DNA of 64,000 bases, taken from contig NZ_CP108644.1 of the NCBI RefSeq assembly GCF_041435495.1, positions 7,735,501 through 7,799,500 on the forward strand, read 5' to 3'. This DNA is from Streptomyces sp. NBC_01116 (GTDB lineage Bacteria; Actinomycetota; Actinomycetes; Streptomycetales; Streptomycetaceae). The notes under the pieces were generated by a model that saw only the letters and a program-made list of their open reading frames with translations, searched no databases and was not told the origin of the DNA. Made by a program: the position numbers and the translations under genes. Below are positions 6,830 through 15,059 of the stretch, piece after piece; position 1 is the first letter of the stretch, and each line of letters opens with the position of its first letter.

Positions 6830-9484
6830 ATGAAGCCGTCCCAACCGTTGTACGAGCGTGAACCGGAACTCGCCGCCGCCGCGGAGGCGGTGGACGCCCT
6901 GTGCGGTGCCCAGGCCGTCGGCGGACTCCTGGTATTCAGCGGAGAGGCGGGGATCGGCAAGACCGCACTGCTCGCGGAGATCCGGAAGATGGCCGCCGAG
7001 CGCTGCACCGTCTGGTCCGCCCGGGGAGGCGAGACGGTCACCTCCGTACCGTTCCACGTCGTACGGCAGTTGCTCCAGCCCGCACTCGACCAGTTCCCGC
7101 CCGACGAGACCCGCGCCCTGTTCGGCGACTGGTACGAGACGACCGCCCCGGCCCTGGGGCTCGCCGAGCCGAGCGGCCTGCAACCCGACCCGCAGGGTGT
7201 GCGCGACGGCCTGGACTTCGTCGTCGGCCGGCTCGCGTCCCGGCTCAGCCACCGACCGTTACTGCTCATCGTGGACGACGCGCACTGGGCGGACGGCGAA
7301 TCCCTGGCCTGGCTGGCCTCGTTCACCGCCCGCCTCGGTGAACTGCCGGTCCTGGTGGTGCAGGCCCACCGCCCGCAGGAGCTGGCCGAGCGCGACGCCA
7401 ACTACATCGCCGACCGTGAGGCCGAGCGGAGCTCCGGCAGCAAGGGCACGATGACCCGGGTCGCCCTGCGGGCGCTGACCCCGGACGCCACCGCCGTGCT
7501 GGTCCGCGCGGGCCTCGGCGATCACGCCGACGACCCGTTCTGCCGCGAGGTGTGGGCCGTCACCGGAGGCAATCCGTACGAGGCGGTCGAGCTGGTCGCC
7601 AAGGTCCAGGACCGCGAACTGCCGCCGGTGGAGGAATCCGCGGGCGAACTGCGCGAGCTCGGCGCTTCCGCCAGGGGCAGCGGGCTCGTCGCCCGGCTGG
7701 AGCGGCTCGGCACGAACGCCAACCGGTTCGCCTGGGCCGCCGCGGTGCTCGGCACCGACATCTCGCAGGAACTGGCCGCCACCCTCGCCGGCATGAGCTC
7801 GGCGGAGGCCGCCGACTGCACGGCCCGGCTGCGCGACGCCCGTATCGTCAGCGGCTTCGACCCGCTGGAGTTCGTCCACCCGCTGATCGCGACGGCGGTC
7901 TACCGCTCGATCCCGCCGGCCACCCGCACCGCCATGCACGGGCGCGCCGCCTGGGCGATCACCCGGGCAGGCCTCGGGGCCGCCGCGGCCTCCCGGCACC
8001 TGTTGGAGGTCCACCCGGACGACGACCAGGAACTGGTCGCACAACTGCGGGAAGCCGCCGGCCAGCACCTCGCGGTCGGCGCGCCCGAAGCGGCCCGGCG
8101 CTGCCTGGAACGGGCGATCGAGGAGCCGCCACGCCCCAAGGACCGGGCCGTCCTGCTGTACGAGCTGGGCTGCGCGACACTGCTGAGCTCCCCTCCCACC
8201 ACGGTCCAGCACCTCCGCGCCGCCCTGGACATGCCGGGGCTCGACGACGGGCTGCGGGTCGACGCCACCTTCCGGCTCGCCGCCGCCCTCGCCCACAACA
8301 ACCAGCTCAAGGACGCGGCGCTCTCGCTGGCCGCCGAGGCCGCGCGCACCGCACCCGGCCCCGGGCTGATGCGGCTGCAGGCCGCGCACTTCATGTGGGA
8401 GGGCATGCAGGCCACCGAGGACGACGGACCGGCCCGCTCCCGGCGGCTCACCCGCAACGCCGACCACCTCAAGGGCCGCGACAACGCGGAGCGGGCGCTG
8501 CTCACGCTGCGGGCCTTCGACGCCATGGTGCGCGGCGAGAACGCCCAGCTCATCGTCGACCTGTGCGAACGCGCCCTGATCGACGGAAGTCCCGCCCGGG
8601 GCCTCGGCTGGACCGACTCCGAGTGGGGCTTCGAACTCCCCACCATGGTCGGCATCGCCTACACGTTCGTCGACCAGCTGGACCGCGCCGAGAGCCTCTT
8701 CGGCGAGGCGGTCCGGGCCTTCGAGATCTCCGGCTGGAGCGGCGCCCACCTGGCGTTCGCCCACACCCTGCTCGGGATGGTCCACCGCCGTCGCGGCCGC
8801 CTCGCCGAGGCCGAGGGATTCCTGCGCGAAGGGCTCCGCCTCGCCGACCGCGTCGGCTCCGGCCTCCCCGTGCACTGGGACGCGGCCTGCCTGCTCATCG
8901 ACACCCTGCTGGCCCGCGGACGCACCGAGGAGGCCCGCCGCATCGCCGACCGCTACGACTTCGGCCCGCCCTATCCCAGCGCCATGGTGCTGCCCGACGG
9001 ACCGAGCATGCGGGGCCGCCTGCTGCTGGCGGAGGGCCGCAAGCAGGACGCGATCGCCGAGCTCGAAGCGGCGGGCGCCGCTCTGGAGTCGCGCGAACGC
9101 TTCAACGGCATCTGGGCTCCCTGGGCGGGAGACCTGGCGCGCGCCCTGGCCGAGGACGACCCGGCCCGCGCGGCCCACCTCGCAGCCCGGAACCGGGTGC
9201 ACGCCGAAAGGTTCGGCACACCCACCGCCATGGGCGAGGCGCTGCGCTGCGTCGCCCTCTTCGCGCCCCCGGAGCGGTCCGCGCAGCTGCTGGCCGAAGC
9301 GGTGGGACACCTGGAGAAGTCCTCCTCCGCCTACGAGCACGCCCTCGCCCGGGTCGACTACGGCATCGCGATCGGTTCGCACCGCGAGCTCGCCCGCGCC
9401 CAGAAGCAGGCGATGGCCTGCGGAGCCGAGGGGCTGGCCGCCCGCGCCCAACAGGCACGGGCGTCGATACGGTCCTCGGAGTGA
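6830..9484 (+). CDS. large AAA/TPR ATPase resembling LAL regulators but without a LuxR DNA-binding domain
   Basis: An 884-residue protein. The N-terminus is an AAA-16 type ATPase: Walker A in FSGEAGIGKTALL (about 38-50), Walker B in LLLIVDDAHWAD (about 144-155). The rest is a long helical TPR-like region. LAL (large ATP-binding LuxR) regulators share this plan but end in a helix-turn-helix of about 60 residues; here translation stops at SIRSSE with no such domain, and none is seen in the 50 bp before the tRNA. Leu144 is a TTA codon (7259-7261), so translation should need the bldA tRNA and be tied to development. The start is the ATG at 6830; the open frame further upstream crosses the DUF309 gene. 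Confidence 0.82.
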   Translation: MKPSQPLYEREPELAAAAEAVDALCGAQAVGGLLVFSGEAGIGKTALLAEIRKMAAERCTVWSARGGETVTSVPFHVVRQLLQPALDQFPPDETRALFGDWYETTAPALGLAEPSGLQPDPQGVRDGLDFVVGRLASRLSHRPLLLIVDDAHWADGESLAWLASFTARLGELPVLVVQAHRPQELAERDANYIADREAERSSGSKGTMTRVALRALTPDATAVLVRAGLGDHADDPFCREVWAVTGGNPYEAVELVAKVQDRELPPVEESAGELRELGASARGSGLVARLERLGTNANRFAWAAAVLGTDISQELAATLAGMSSAEAADCTARLRDARIVSGFDPLEFVHPLIATAVYRSIPPATRTAMHGRAAWAITRAGLGAAAASRHLLEVHPDDDQELVAQLREAAGQHLAVGAPEAARRCLERAIEEPPRPKDRAVLLYELGCATLLSSPPTTVQHLRAALDMPGLDDGLRVDATFRLAAALAHNNQLKDAALSLAAEAARTAPGPGLMRLQAAHFMWEGMQATEDDGPARSRRLTRNADHLKGRDNAERALLTLRAFDAMVRGENAQLIVDLCERALIDGSPARGLGWTDSEWGFELPTMVGIAYTFVDQLDRAESLFGEAVRAFEISGWSGAHLAFAHTLLGMVHRRRGRLAEAEGFLREGLRLADRVGSGLPVHWDAACLLIDTLLARGRTEEARRIADRYDFGPPYPSAMVLPDGPSMRGRLLLAEGRKQDAIAELEAAGAALESRERFNGIWAPWAGDLARALAEDDPARAAHLAARNRVHAERFGTPTAMGEALRCVALFAPPERSAQLLAEAVGHLEKSSSAYEHALARVDYGIAIGSHRELARAQKQAMACGAEGLAARAQQARASIRSSE

Positions 9485-9534
9485 GGTAATGTTTGTCCTG
9501 CGCGGTCACCCGGGGCAACCGGGGGAGAACGCGG

Positions 9535-9608
<74 letters not shown>

Positions 9609-9629
9609 CTGGAGACAGTCGCAGGTCAG

Positions 9630-9659
9630 GGCCGGTTTCGGAGGTATCCGAAACCGGCC
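9630..9659 (+). terminator. strong hairpin terminator after the tRNA-Pro
   Basis: A 13-bp perfect stem (GGCCGGTTTCGGA pairing with TCCGAAACCGGCC) with a four-base GGTA loop. It is followed by a short T-containing stretch, TTCGATCATTTC. It sits 22 bp after the tRNA and could also stop transcription arriving from the radical SAM operon on the other strand. Confidence 0.75.
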
Positions 9660-9747
9660 TTCGATCATTTCTGAGCCGGAATGCGAGCAGGCAGGGTCGG
9701 GGTGTGGACGTGTTGCCGTCTGCCGTGTTCGTCCGCTGTGCCGACGG

Positions 9748-11682
9748 CTACCTGATCTCCAGGCAGCGGCCCGCGTAGTAGGTCGCGAGTTCGTGGTTGT
9801 CGAGGTAGTCGTCGAACCCGACGCGATGCGCGAGCGTCAGTTCGACCGGCGACGGCTCGTCGTCGAACGGCCGGCTCGCCCGGATGGCGTCGAGAACGTG
9901 GGGCATCGCGTACTGGAACCGCAGGCCGCTGCGGACGTAGTGCGGCAGACCGTCGATGCTGCGCACCTCGGCGTCCTCGGCACCCGCTCCGGAGTAGATC
10001 GGGCGGGTCGCACCGTCGTAGCGGAAGATCTCGTTCAGCAGCGGCCTGTGCCGCTCGGGCACCTTCGGCAGGATCGCCTCGTCCCACCACCGCTGGAAGA
10101 CCGGCGCGAACCGCGGGTCGGCGTAGAGCTTGTGGAGCGACTCGACGACCAGGCCGGAGTCGGTGAACTCGCGGCCGTGGCCGAGCAGCTCGGCCACGGC
10201 GGGATCGGCCGAGTCCTGGAACCAGTCCGACAGGATCAGCAGTACGGCGCTCTGGGTGAGCCCGGCGAGCTCCCGCAGTGGCACCCAGATGTGCCGGAAG
10301 TACATGTTCTCGCTCAGCATCCGGGCCCAGAACATGAACCGCTGCATCATGGTGTTCTCCGCGACCGTGACGGTGCGGTGGGCGAGTACGTACTCGAAGT
10401 CGTCGTTGTCGCCGCGCACGGTGACGAAGCCGTGCTCCTCGCGGTTCTCCGCGTAGCTCGTGTTGGGCAGCAGCAACAGGGGGTAGACGGCGATGCGTGA
10501 CACGTGTGCGGACAGCCGGTCGTAGCCCGTCAGGAAGGAGTCGACCGTCTCACCGGGCGCGCCCCAGATCAGCTCCGCGTAGGCGTCGAGCCCCTCCGCC
10601 GCGAGCCAGGCCGCCAGCTCCTTCCACTCGTTGAGCCGCATGTTGCTTCTGCCCATGTCACGCAGGGCCGTGTCGTCCAGTGTCTGCAGCGCCACGGTGA
10701 ACGAGCTCTGGAACCCCTCGGCCTTCATCCGACGGATGATGTTGTGGAACGTCTTGGACTTGTTCTTCGCCCACGACGTCTCCAACGACTGCGGGAACCC
10801 GTACTTCTCGCGTGTCCTGACGAGGTCCTCGACGAACTCCGCGTCCTGCTGGCGCATGCCGAAGTTCGAGTCGCACAGCACCACCGTCGGAATCCGGTGG
10901 TAGCCGAAGAGGTCGAGTTCCGCGCGCAGCCGCTCGCGGGAGAAGTCGCGCATCCTCTGGCCGACCGCGCCACCCCAGTAGCAGAACGAGCACTTGTACG
11001 GACAGCCGCGGTTGGTCTCCATCAGCGCCACGTCGTAGGGGAACCGGCCATGGTGGTCGAGCAGCGGGATGGCCCCGGTGAGAAACGGCGACGGAATGAT
11101 GTCCAGGTCGTCGATGCGCGGCGCCTCGGCCGTGGTGTGGATCGTGCCTTCCTCGTCGCGGTAGGAGATTCCCGGCACCTGCGCGAGATCGTGCGGCGAC
11201 TTCTCCTCCAGGACGGCGCGCAGCAGGTCGCGGAAGGTGAACTCGCCCTCGCCGTTGGCGACGACGTCGACCTCGGGGAAGCGTCGGAAGACGCGTTCCG
11301 CCTGGTGGGCGACGTGCGTTCCGCCGAAGACGACCAAGCCGTCCGGGCGCACCGACTTGTAGGTCTCGGCGAGCGCGCCGAACTGGTTGAGGTTCCAGCC
11401 GAGGACCGAGAACGCCAGCACGTCCGGCACGACCCCGGAGAAGATCGTGCGTGCCATCGAGCCGAGCGATGCTCCACCGCGGAAGTTCTGGATTCCCACC
11501 TCGAACTCGGGTCCCACCACGGGATCGGCCCGGGCCGCGGCCGTCAGATAACCGGCGGCGAGCGGCATCGACTCCTTGGGCATGTCCCAGGCGCCCTGTT
11601 GCACGATCAGCGCGGACCCGCGCTTCTCCCGTGAACGTGGTCGCGGTCGTGGTCGCGGTAACGGAAGTGTGGACTGACTCAC
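9748..11682 (-). CDS. cobalamin-binding radical SAM enzyme (class B type)
   Basis: About 644 residues. A B12-binding-like domain fills roughly residues 20-190 (VVPDVLAFSVLGWN, LVVFGGTHVA). The radical SAM domain follows, with the cluster motif CPYKCSFC (CxxxCxxC) in NRGCPYKCSFCYWGG near residue 220. Such enzymes typically methylate unactivated carbon or phosphorus, or make rings; the substrate here is unknown. I chose the GTG at 11682; an in-frame ATG at 11712 lies inside a tandem repeat. The N-terminus has a PRPRPRPR tract. Leu8 is a TTA codon (minus-strand complement of 11659-11661), suggesting bldA control if this start is right. It is last in a small operon after mbtH. Confidence 0.85.
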   Translation of the reverse strand: MSQSTLPLPRPRPRPRSREKRGSALIVQQGAWDMPKESMPLAAGYLTAAARADPVVGPEFEVGIQNFRGGASLGSMARTIFSGVVPDVLAFSVLGWNLNQFGALAETYKSVRPDGLVVFGGTHVAHQAERVFRRFPEVDVVANGEGEFTFRDLLRAVLEEKSPHDLAQVPGISYRDEEGTIHTTAEAPRIDDLDIIPSPFLTGAIPLLDHHGRFPYDVALMETNRGCPYKCSFCYWGGAVGQRMRDFSRERLRAELDLFGYHRIPTVVLCDSNFGMRQQDAEFVEDLVRTREKYGFPQSLETSWAKNKSKTFHNIIRRMKAEGFQSSFTVALQTLDDTALRDMGRSNMRLNEWKELAAWLAAEGLDAYAELIWGAPGETVDSFLTGYDRLSAHVSRIAVYPLLLLPNTSYAENREEHGFVTVRGDNDDFEYVLAHRTVTVAENTMMQRFMFWARMLSENMYFRHIWVPLRELAGLTQSAVLLILSDWFQDSADPAVAELLGHGREFTDSGLVVESLHKLYADPRFAPVFQRWWDEAILPKVPERHRPLLNEIFRYDGATRPIYSGAGAEDAEVRSIDGLPHYVRSGLRFQYAMPHVLDAIRASRPFDDEPSPVELTLAHRVGFDDYLDNHELATYYAGRCLEIR

Positions 11683-11692
11683 TGTTCTGCCC

Positions 11693-11740
11693 CTATGCCC
11701 CTGTGCCGCCATGCCCTTATGCCGCCATGCCCCTGTGCCG
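11693..11740. repeat. three tandem 16-bp repeats before the radical SAM gene
   Basis: Units of 16 bp (plus strand CCATGCCCCTGTGCCG, with one or two changes per copy) lie at 11693-11708, 11709-11724 and 11725-11740. A degenerate fourth follows at 11741-11756. They fill the mRNA leader between mbtH and the radical SAM gene and put repeated AGGGGCATGG motifs (SD-like sequence plus ATG) on the transcribed strand. Confidence 0.75.
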
Positions 11741-11836
11741 CTGGGACCCGATGCCGCCGGGTTCCCGTGGGCGATGCAGGTGACGCGGCGCTCCATCGCC
11801 GCCGGCACGGTGAAGACCGTGCCCCCGTCCGGTGGC

Positions 11837-12064
11837 TCACCCGGTCGCGTCGTCCATGGCGCGGCGCAGGGAGGCCGGACGCAGATCGGTCCAGTGCTCC
11901 TCGACGTAGGCCAGGCACGCCGCCCGGCCGTCCGGGCCGTGCACCACGTGCCACCCGGCGGGCACCGGAGCGAACTCCGGCCACAGCGAGTGCTGGTCCT
12001 CGTCGTTGCGCAGCACCCGGAACGGTGCGTTGTCGTCGTCGAACGGGTTGGTCGTCTCAGCCAT
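11837..12064 (-). CDS. mbtH: MbtH-like protein
   Basis: A 75-residue protein starting at the ATG at 12064, preceded by GGAGG about 5 nt upstream. It has the complete MbtH signature: NPFDDDNAPF, then NDEDQHSLWP, PAGWHVV and WTDLRP. MbtH proteins bind adenylation domains and aid their folding and activity, so this one most likely serves the A domains coded at 24.7-35.8 kb. It lies between the 43-residue peptide gene and the radical SAM gene on the same strand, an unusual place far from the NRPS operon. Confidence 0.95.
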   Translation of the reverse strand: MAETTNPFDDDNAPFRVLRNDEDQHSLWPEFAPVPAGWHVVHGPDGRAACLAYVEEHWTDLRPASLRRAMDDATG

Positions 12065-12193
12065 GCCGCCTCCAGGTCGCCGCACGCTACAACGCGCCGT
12101 CGGGTGGTCAACACTCCCGCCCTCCAGCATGGTGACCCCGCCACGCGGGGACGCCCCGACCCGCCCGTGCGGGAGGGCCGGGGCGGTGTTCGG

Positions 12194-12325
12194 TCAGATG
12201 CGGTAGCCGAGGCTGCGCAGCTGCTGACGGATCGCCTCGTCGTCGGCCGTGGCGGTGCCGCTGGTCGCGGCGCCCGAGTCGGCCGGAGCGAGGGCGACTC
12301 GCTCCTCACGAAGGTTCTCGTTCAC
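12194..12325 (-). CDS. 43-residue peptide, first gene of the peptide/mbtH/radical SAM set
   Basis: A short gene with a GTG start at 12325 and a strong ribosome site, AAAGGAG, 5 nt upstream. The peptide starts VNENLREERVALAP, has an Ala/Ser/Thr/Gly-rich middle (about residues 15-27) and ends in a helical DDEAIRQQLRSLGYRI. No family was recognised. A small acidic-then-basic peptide in front of a B12 radical SAM enzyme could be a RiPP precursor, a carrier- or docking-type partner, or a regulator. There is no Cys, and the only aromatic residue is Tyr41, near the end. An upstream in-frame ATG at 12355 would add ten residues but lacks a ribosome site. It is the left half of a 74-bp divergent promoter region. 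Confidence 0.65.
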   Translation of the reverse strand: MNENLREERVALAPADSGAATSGTATADDEAIRQQLRSLGYRI

Positions 12326-12365
12326 TGGTTCTCCTTTCCTGACGTCGGTGTTCATCCCTGCCCGG

Positions 12366-12393
12366 TCGGACAAGCTCGGTGCCGCCCTAGGGT
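12366..12393 (+). promoter_or_regulatory. candidate promoter of a leaderless or near-leaderless gene
   Basis: TCGGAC (12366-12371) and TAGGGT (12388-12393) are 16 bp apart, close to the Streptomyces housekeeping pattern TTGAC/TAGGAT. The -10 ends 7 bp before the ATG at 12400 and no ribosome site is present, which fits leaderless transcription. Confidence 0.4.
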
Positions 12394-12399
12394 GGCGGC

Positions 12400-12810
12400 A
12401 TGGATGGCGACATGGATGACCTGGCCTACGACGCGACCGGTACGCCGGCGGTTCGGCTGCGCCAGTGGGAACGGTGCTGGGCACCGGACGACCCGCACGC
12501 CAACTTCAAGGCCGAGGTGGTCGACTACGGGCTCCTCGATCCGCTGGAGACCGTGCGCGGCATGTCCCGGAACCTGGACATCCCGGTCGGCGCGATCGTC
12601 CGGTACGTGCTGGCGAAGTGGGCCACCGGCGGCAGCGGCGGCCTGCTCGAACTCGGGCCGGTGATGGTGCCGCGCCTGTGGGAGCCGATCGCGGCGGCGG
12701 AGGAGGCCGATTCCGACGAGCAGCGGCTCGCGGCGTACCACCAGCTCCGGCAGATGATCTCCTGGCTGAAGGTGCCGCTGGACGACCCCACGGTGTACCC
12801 GGCCCAGTGA
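12400..12810 (+). CDS. DUF6027-like protein
   Basis: A 136-residue acidic protein with the pattern I associate with DUF6027: LRQWERCWAPDDPHANFKAEVVDY, then LETVRGMSRNLDIPVGAIVRYVLAKWA and a C-terminal helix YHQLRQMISWLKVP. The middle looks like a compact helix-turn-helix, so a DNA- or protein-binding role is possible but unproven. It is transcribed away from the 43-residue peptide gene and towards the DDAH-like gene. Confidence 0.6.
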   Translation: MDGDMDDLAYDATGTPAVRLRQWERCWAPDDPHANFKAEVVDYGLLDPLETVRGMSRNLDIPVGAIVRYVLAKWATGGSGGLLELGPVMVPRLWEPIAAAEEADSDEQRLAAYHQLRQMISWLKVPLDDPTVYPAQ

Positions 12811-12877
12811 GCGGACCGGTGACCTGACCGGTGAGCCCTCCGGCGATCGGTCCGGTGATCTGCCGAGTGACAAGCTC

Positions 12878-13831
12878 TCAGTGTTCACGGCGCACCACCC
12901 CGGTCACACAGCCGATCCCGCCGGCCGCCCGCAGGTACGCGCCGATGTCGATCTCGTCGACGTCCACGCCCGCCCGCTCCAGCGTCCGGCGGATTCCCGG
13001 GCAGCCCGCGGGCATCAGCACCCGCCCCGGCGCGAGCACCAGCAGGTTCATCCCGCGCCGCACCAGCAGTTCCTCGTCCGGCGGCAGCGCGAGCACCCGA
13101 TAGCCGTGCGCGCGGAGCAGCGTCACCAACTCCGGTGGGCTCGCCGCCCGGTGGATGACGGCGGTGGACGCGTCGAGGAACACCACGGTCCCCAGCAGGT
13201 GCTGGACGCCCGGCACCAGCGGCACCGTCACCACCCGCGCCCCCAGCCCCGCGACCGCCGAGGCGACCTCGGCGGCGCCGGCCGCGTTCGTACGGAATCC
13301 GGTGCCGACGAGCACCGTCGACGGGTCGATCCACAGCGCGTCGGCGCCCTCGAACACGGCGGTGCCGGACACCGTGCGCAGGATCGGGAACCCGGCCCCG
13401 GCCAGCGCGAGCGCGGCATGCCGTTCCTCGCCGGCACGCTGCGCCGACGCCATCCGCGCCAGCACCGCCCCGGCCGGGGTCATCCAGAACAGGTCCCGCG
13501 CGAACACCGCGTTCGGCGTCGCCTCGGGGGACGTCAGGTGTACCTCGACCCCGTTGTCCCGCAAGCGGTCGGCCAGCGCGTCGCACTGCGCCCGCATCGC
13601 CGGGAGATCCACCGGCCCGAGCATGAGCGAGGCCCCCGGCCGTCGCACCGCGGCGATGCTGTCCGGCGGGCGGACCAGCAGCACCGACCGCAGCGCGGCC
13701 GTCTCCGACCGGTACCCGCACGGCGCCCACACCTCCCCGGCCGCGACTTCGTCCACATGCGACGCCGAGCGGGGGACCCACCCCGGGCCGCCGTGGGTGC
13801 TCGGTTCAGATCCAGTGGTCGTCACGGGCAT
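12878..13831 (-). CDS. pentein-fold enzyme: DDAH/arginine deiminase/amidinotransferase-like
   Basis: A 317-residue protein of the guanidine-modifying superfamily. Visible active-site elements are NAVFARDLFWMTP (acidic residue), FEGADALW (catalytic Glu region), a His in GVQHLLGTVVFLD and the nucleophile Cys in GGIGCVTGVVRR near the C-terminus. The residue before Cys is Gly, as in DDAH-type enzymes, not His as in arginine deiminases. It could hydrolyse or transfer an amidino group of arginine or a guanidino product. It is the last gene of the seven-gene minus-strand operon, and its start overlaps the sulfotransferase stop. Confidence 0.8.
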   Translation of the reverse strand: MPVTTTGSEPSTHGGPGWVPRSASHVDEVAAGEVWAPCGYRSETAALRSVLLVRPPDSIAAVRRPGASLMLGPVDLPAMRAQCDALADRLRDNGVEVHLTSPEATPNAVFARDLFWMTPAGAVLARMASAQRAGEERHAALALAGAGFPILRTVSGTAVFEGADALWIDPSTVLVGTGFRTNAAGAAEVASAVAGLGARVVTVPLVPGVQHLLGTVVFLDASTAVIHRAASPPELVTLLRAHGYRVLALPPDEELLVRRGMNLLVLAPGRVLMPAGCPGIRRTLERAGVDVDEIDIGAYLRAAGGIGCVTGVVRREH

Positions 13832-15059
13832 AACCGAGCCTCTCCGCCATCGCGAGTACGTCGGCGCTCAGCGCGGACCTGACTTCCCCCTCCCGCGCCC
13901 GCCACCGCCCGGGGCGTGGTGCGGCGGTGGACACGGTGGCGGCGATACCGTCGGTCGCGGCGCGCTTCAGCGGCCCGTCGTACGGGATCCCCAGCCAGTC
14001 CGCGATCCGCTCGACGGCGTCCGCGCGCTCCCGCGGACCGCTGATCAGGTCCTCGAACCGCACCGTGTGATCCGCCCCGTGCGCGAGCACCGCCCGGTGG
14101 CTCGACCACCACTGGTGGGCGCAGACCCGGGGCAGGGCGGCGGCGGTGTACGCGGGCCAGCCGGGTGGCAGGTCGAACTTCCACCAGTGCCGGTCGGCCG
14201 GCCGTACGTCGGCGTATCCGGCGATGCGCAGCGGTTCGTCCAGCCGGTACGCGTGGAACCCGTGGTGCAGCCACCCGTCGACCAGGCCGTTGATCGACGC
14301 GGCGGGGTTCCTGGTCAGGTGCAGGACCCGCAGACGCGCGTGGGGGAAGACGGCCCGCAGGAAACCGAGCCGGTAGGCGTTGCCCGGCGTCTTGATCACC
14401 AGTGGTTTCGTGGCGAGGTCGTAGGCGTCCGCGGGCCGCCACGGCCGGGGGAGGACGAAGGGCGGCTCTTCGAGCAGCACGTCACCGGGCGGCCCGGCCG
14501 GCCGTGGTCCCGGTGGCTGCCCCGGAAGGTCGTAGTACCACGGGTTCACGCCGGCCCTGCCGATCAGCGCCCGCGCGAACCGGGGGAGATCACGGTCCAG
14601 TACCGCCTCGGCGGTCCGCACCAGGCCGACGGGGTCGAGGCCCCGCCCCGGCCACTGCACGACCAGCCGCCACGCCGCGTCCACCGCCAGGTTCTCCACG
14701 CCGGTACCGGGAGAGCCCGCGTCCAGGGACAGTTCGGCCTCGAACAGTTCCCGCGCCCCCGGTGGCAGCCCGTGCCAGTGCGCCGCGTCCAGCGCGTCGG
14801 ACCCGGTCCCGCTGTGCGGGTGGTCGAGGCCGGCCAGCCTCAGCAACGGATTCAGCTCACCGCGCAGGTGCAGCAGGTGCGGCGAGGACCGCAGCAGCTC
14901 GGCGAGCATGCTCGACCCGCCCCGCGAGCTCGACGCGACCACGACGAGATCGCGCACCTTCGTGCGGAAGTGCGGCACCGGCGTGCCCCGCAGCGGCCGC
15001 AGGACCTCCAGCCCGCGCACGACCTCGGCGACCGGGCGGTCCACGGCGCGGCTAGGCAT
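13806..15059 (-). CDS. sulfotransferase family protein (first of two)
   Basis: A 417-residue protein with the PAPS-binding P-loop variant SSSRGGSSMLAELL (about residues 43-56) and the 3'-phosphate-binding segment LRVLHLTRNPAASINGL. It is expected to transfer sulfonate from PAPS to a hydroxyl or amine. The ATG at 15059 overlaps the stop of the GyrB-methyltransferase gene, so the two are coupled. It is longer than the second sulfotransferase of the operon, with an extra region at about residues 90-170 that could confer substrate choice. The two are only distantly alike, so they are not a recent duplication. Confidence 0.83.
   Translation of the reverse strand: MPSRAVDRPVAEVVRGLEVLRPLRGTPVPHFRTKVRDLVVVASSSRGGSSMLAELLRSSPHLLHLRGELNPLLRLAGLDHPHSGTGSDALDAAHWHGLPPGARELFEAELSLDAGSPGTGVENLAVDAAWRLVVQWPGRGLDPVGLVRTAEAVLDRDLPRFARALIGRAGVNPWYYDLPGQPPGPRPAGPPGDVLLEEPPFVLPRPWRPADAYDLATKPLVIKTPGNAYRLGFLRAVFPHARLRVLHLTRNPAASINGLVDGWLHHGFHAYRLDEPLRIAGYADVRPADRHWWKFDLPPGWPAYTAAALPRVCAHQWWSSHRAVLAHGADHTVRFEDLISGPRERADAVERIADWLGIPYDGPLKRAATDGIAATVSTAAPRPGRWRAREGEVRSALSADVLAMAERLGYARDDHWI

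Noticed and set aside
9619..9628. A copy of GTCGCAGGT from the tRNA T-arm region just after the tRNA.
   Set aside because: Only 9 bp match and no second copy was found at the far end of the cluster, so it is not evidence for an att site.
11693..11756. Short spaced repeats considered as a CRISPR array.
   Set aside because: The repeats are 16 bp and directly abutting with no spacers. No cas genes are in the window.
11713..12309. A 209-codon N-terminal extension of the radical SAM protein.
   Set aside because: It covers mbtH in another frame and has no conserved features.
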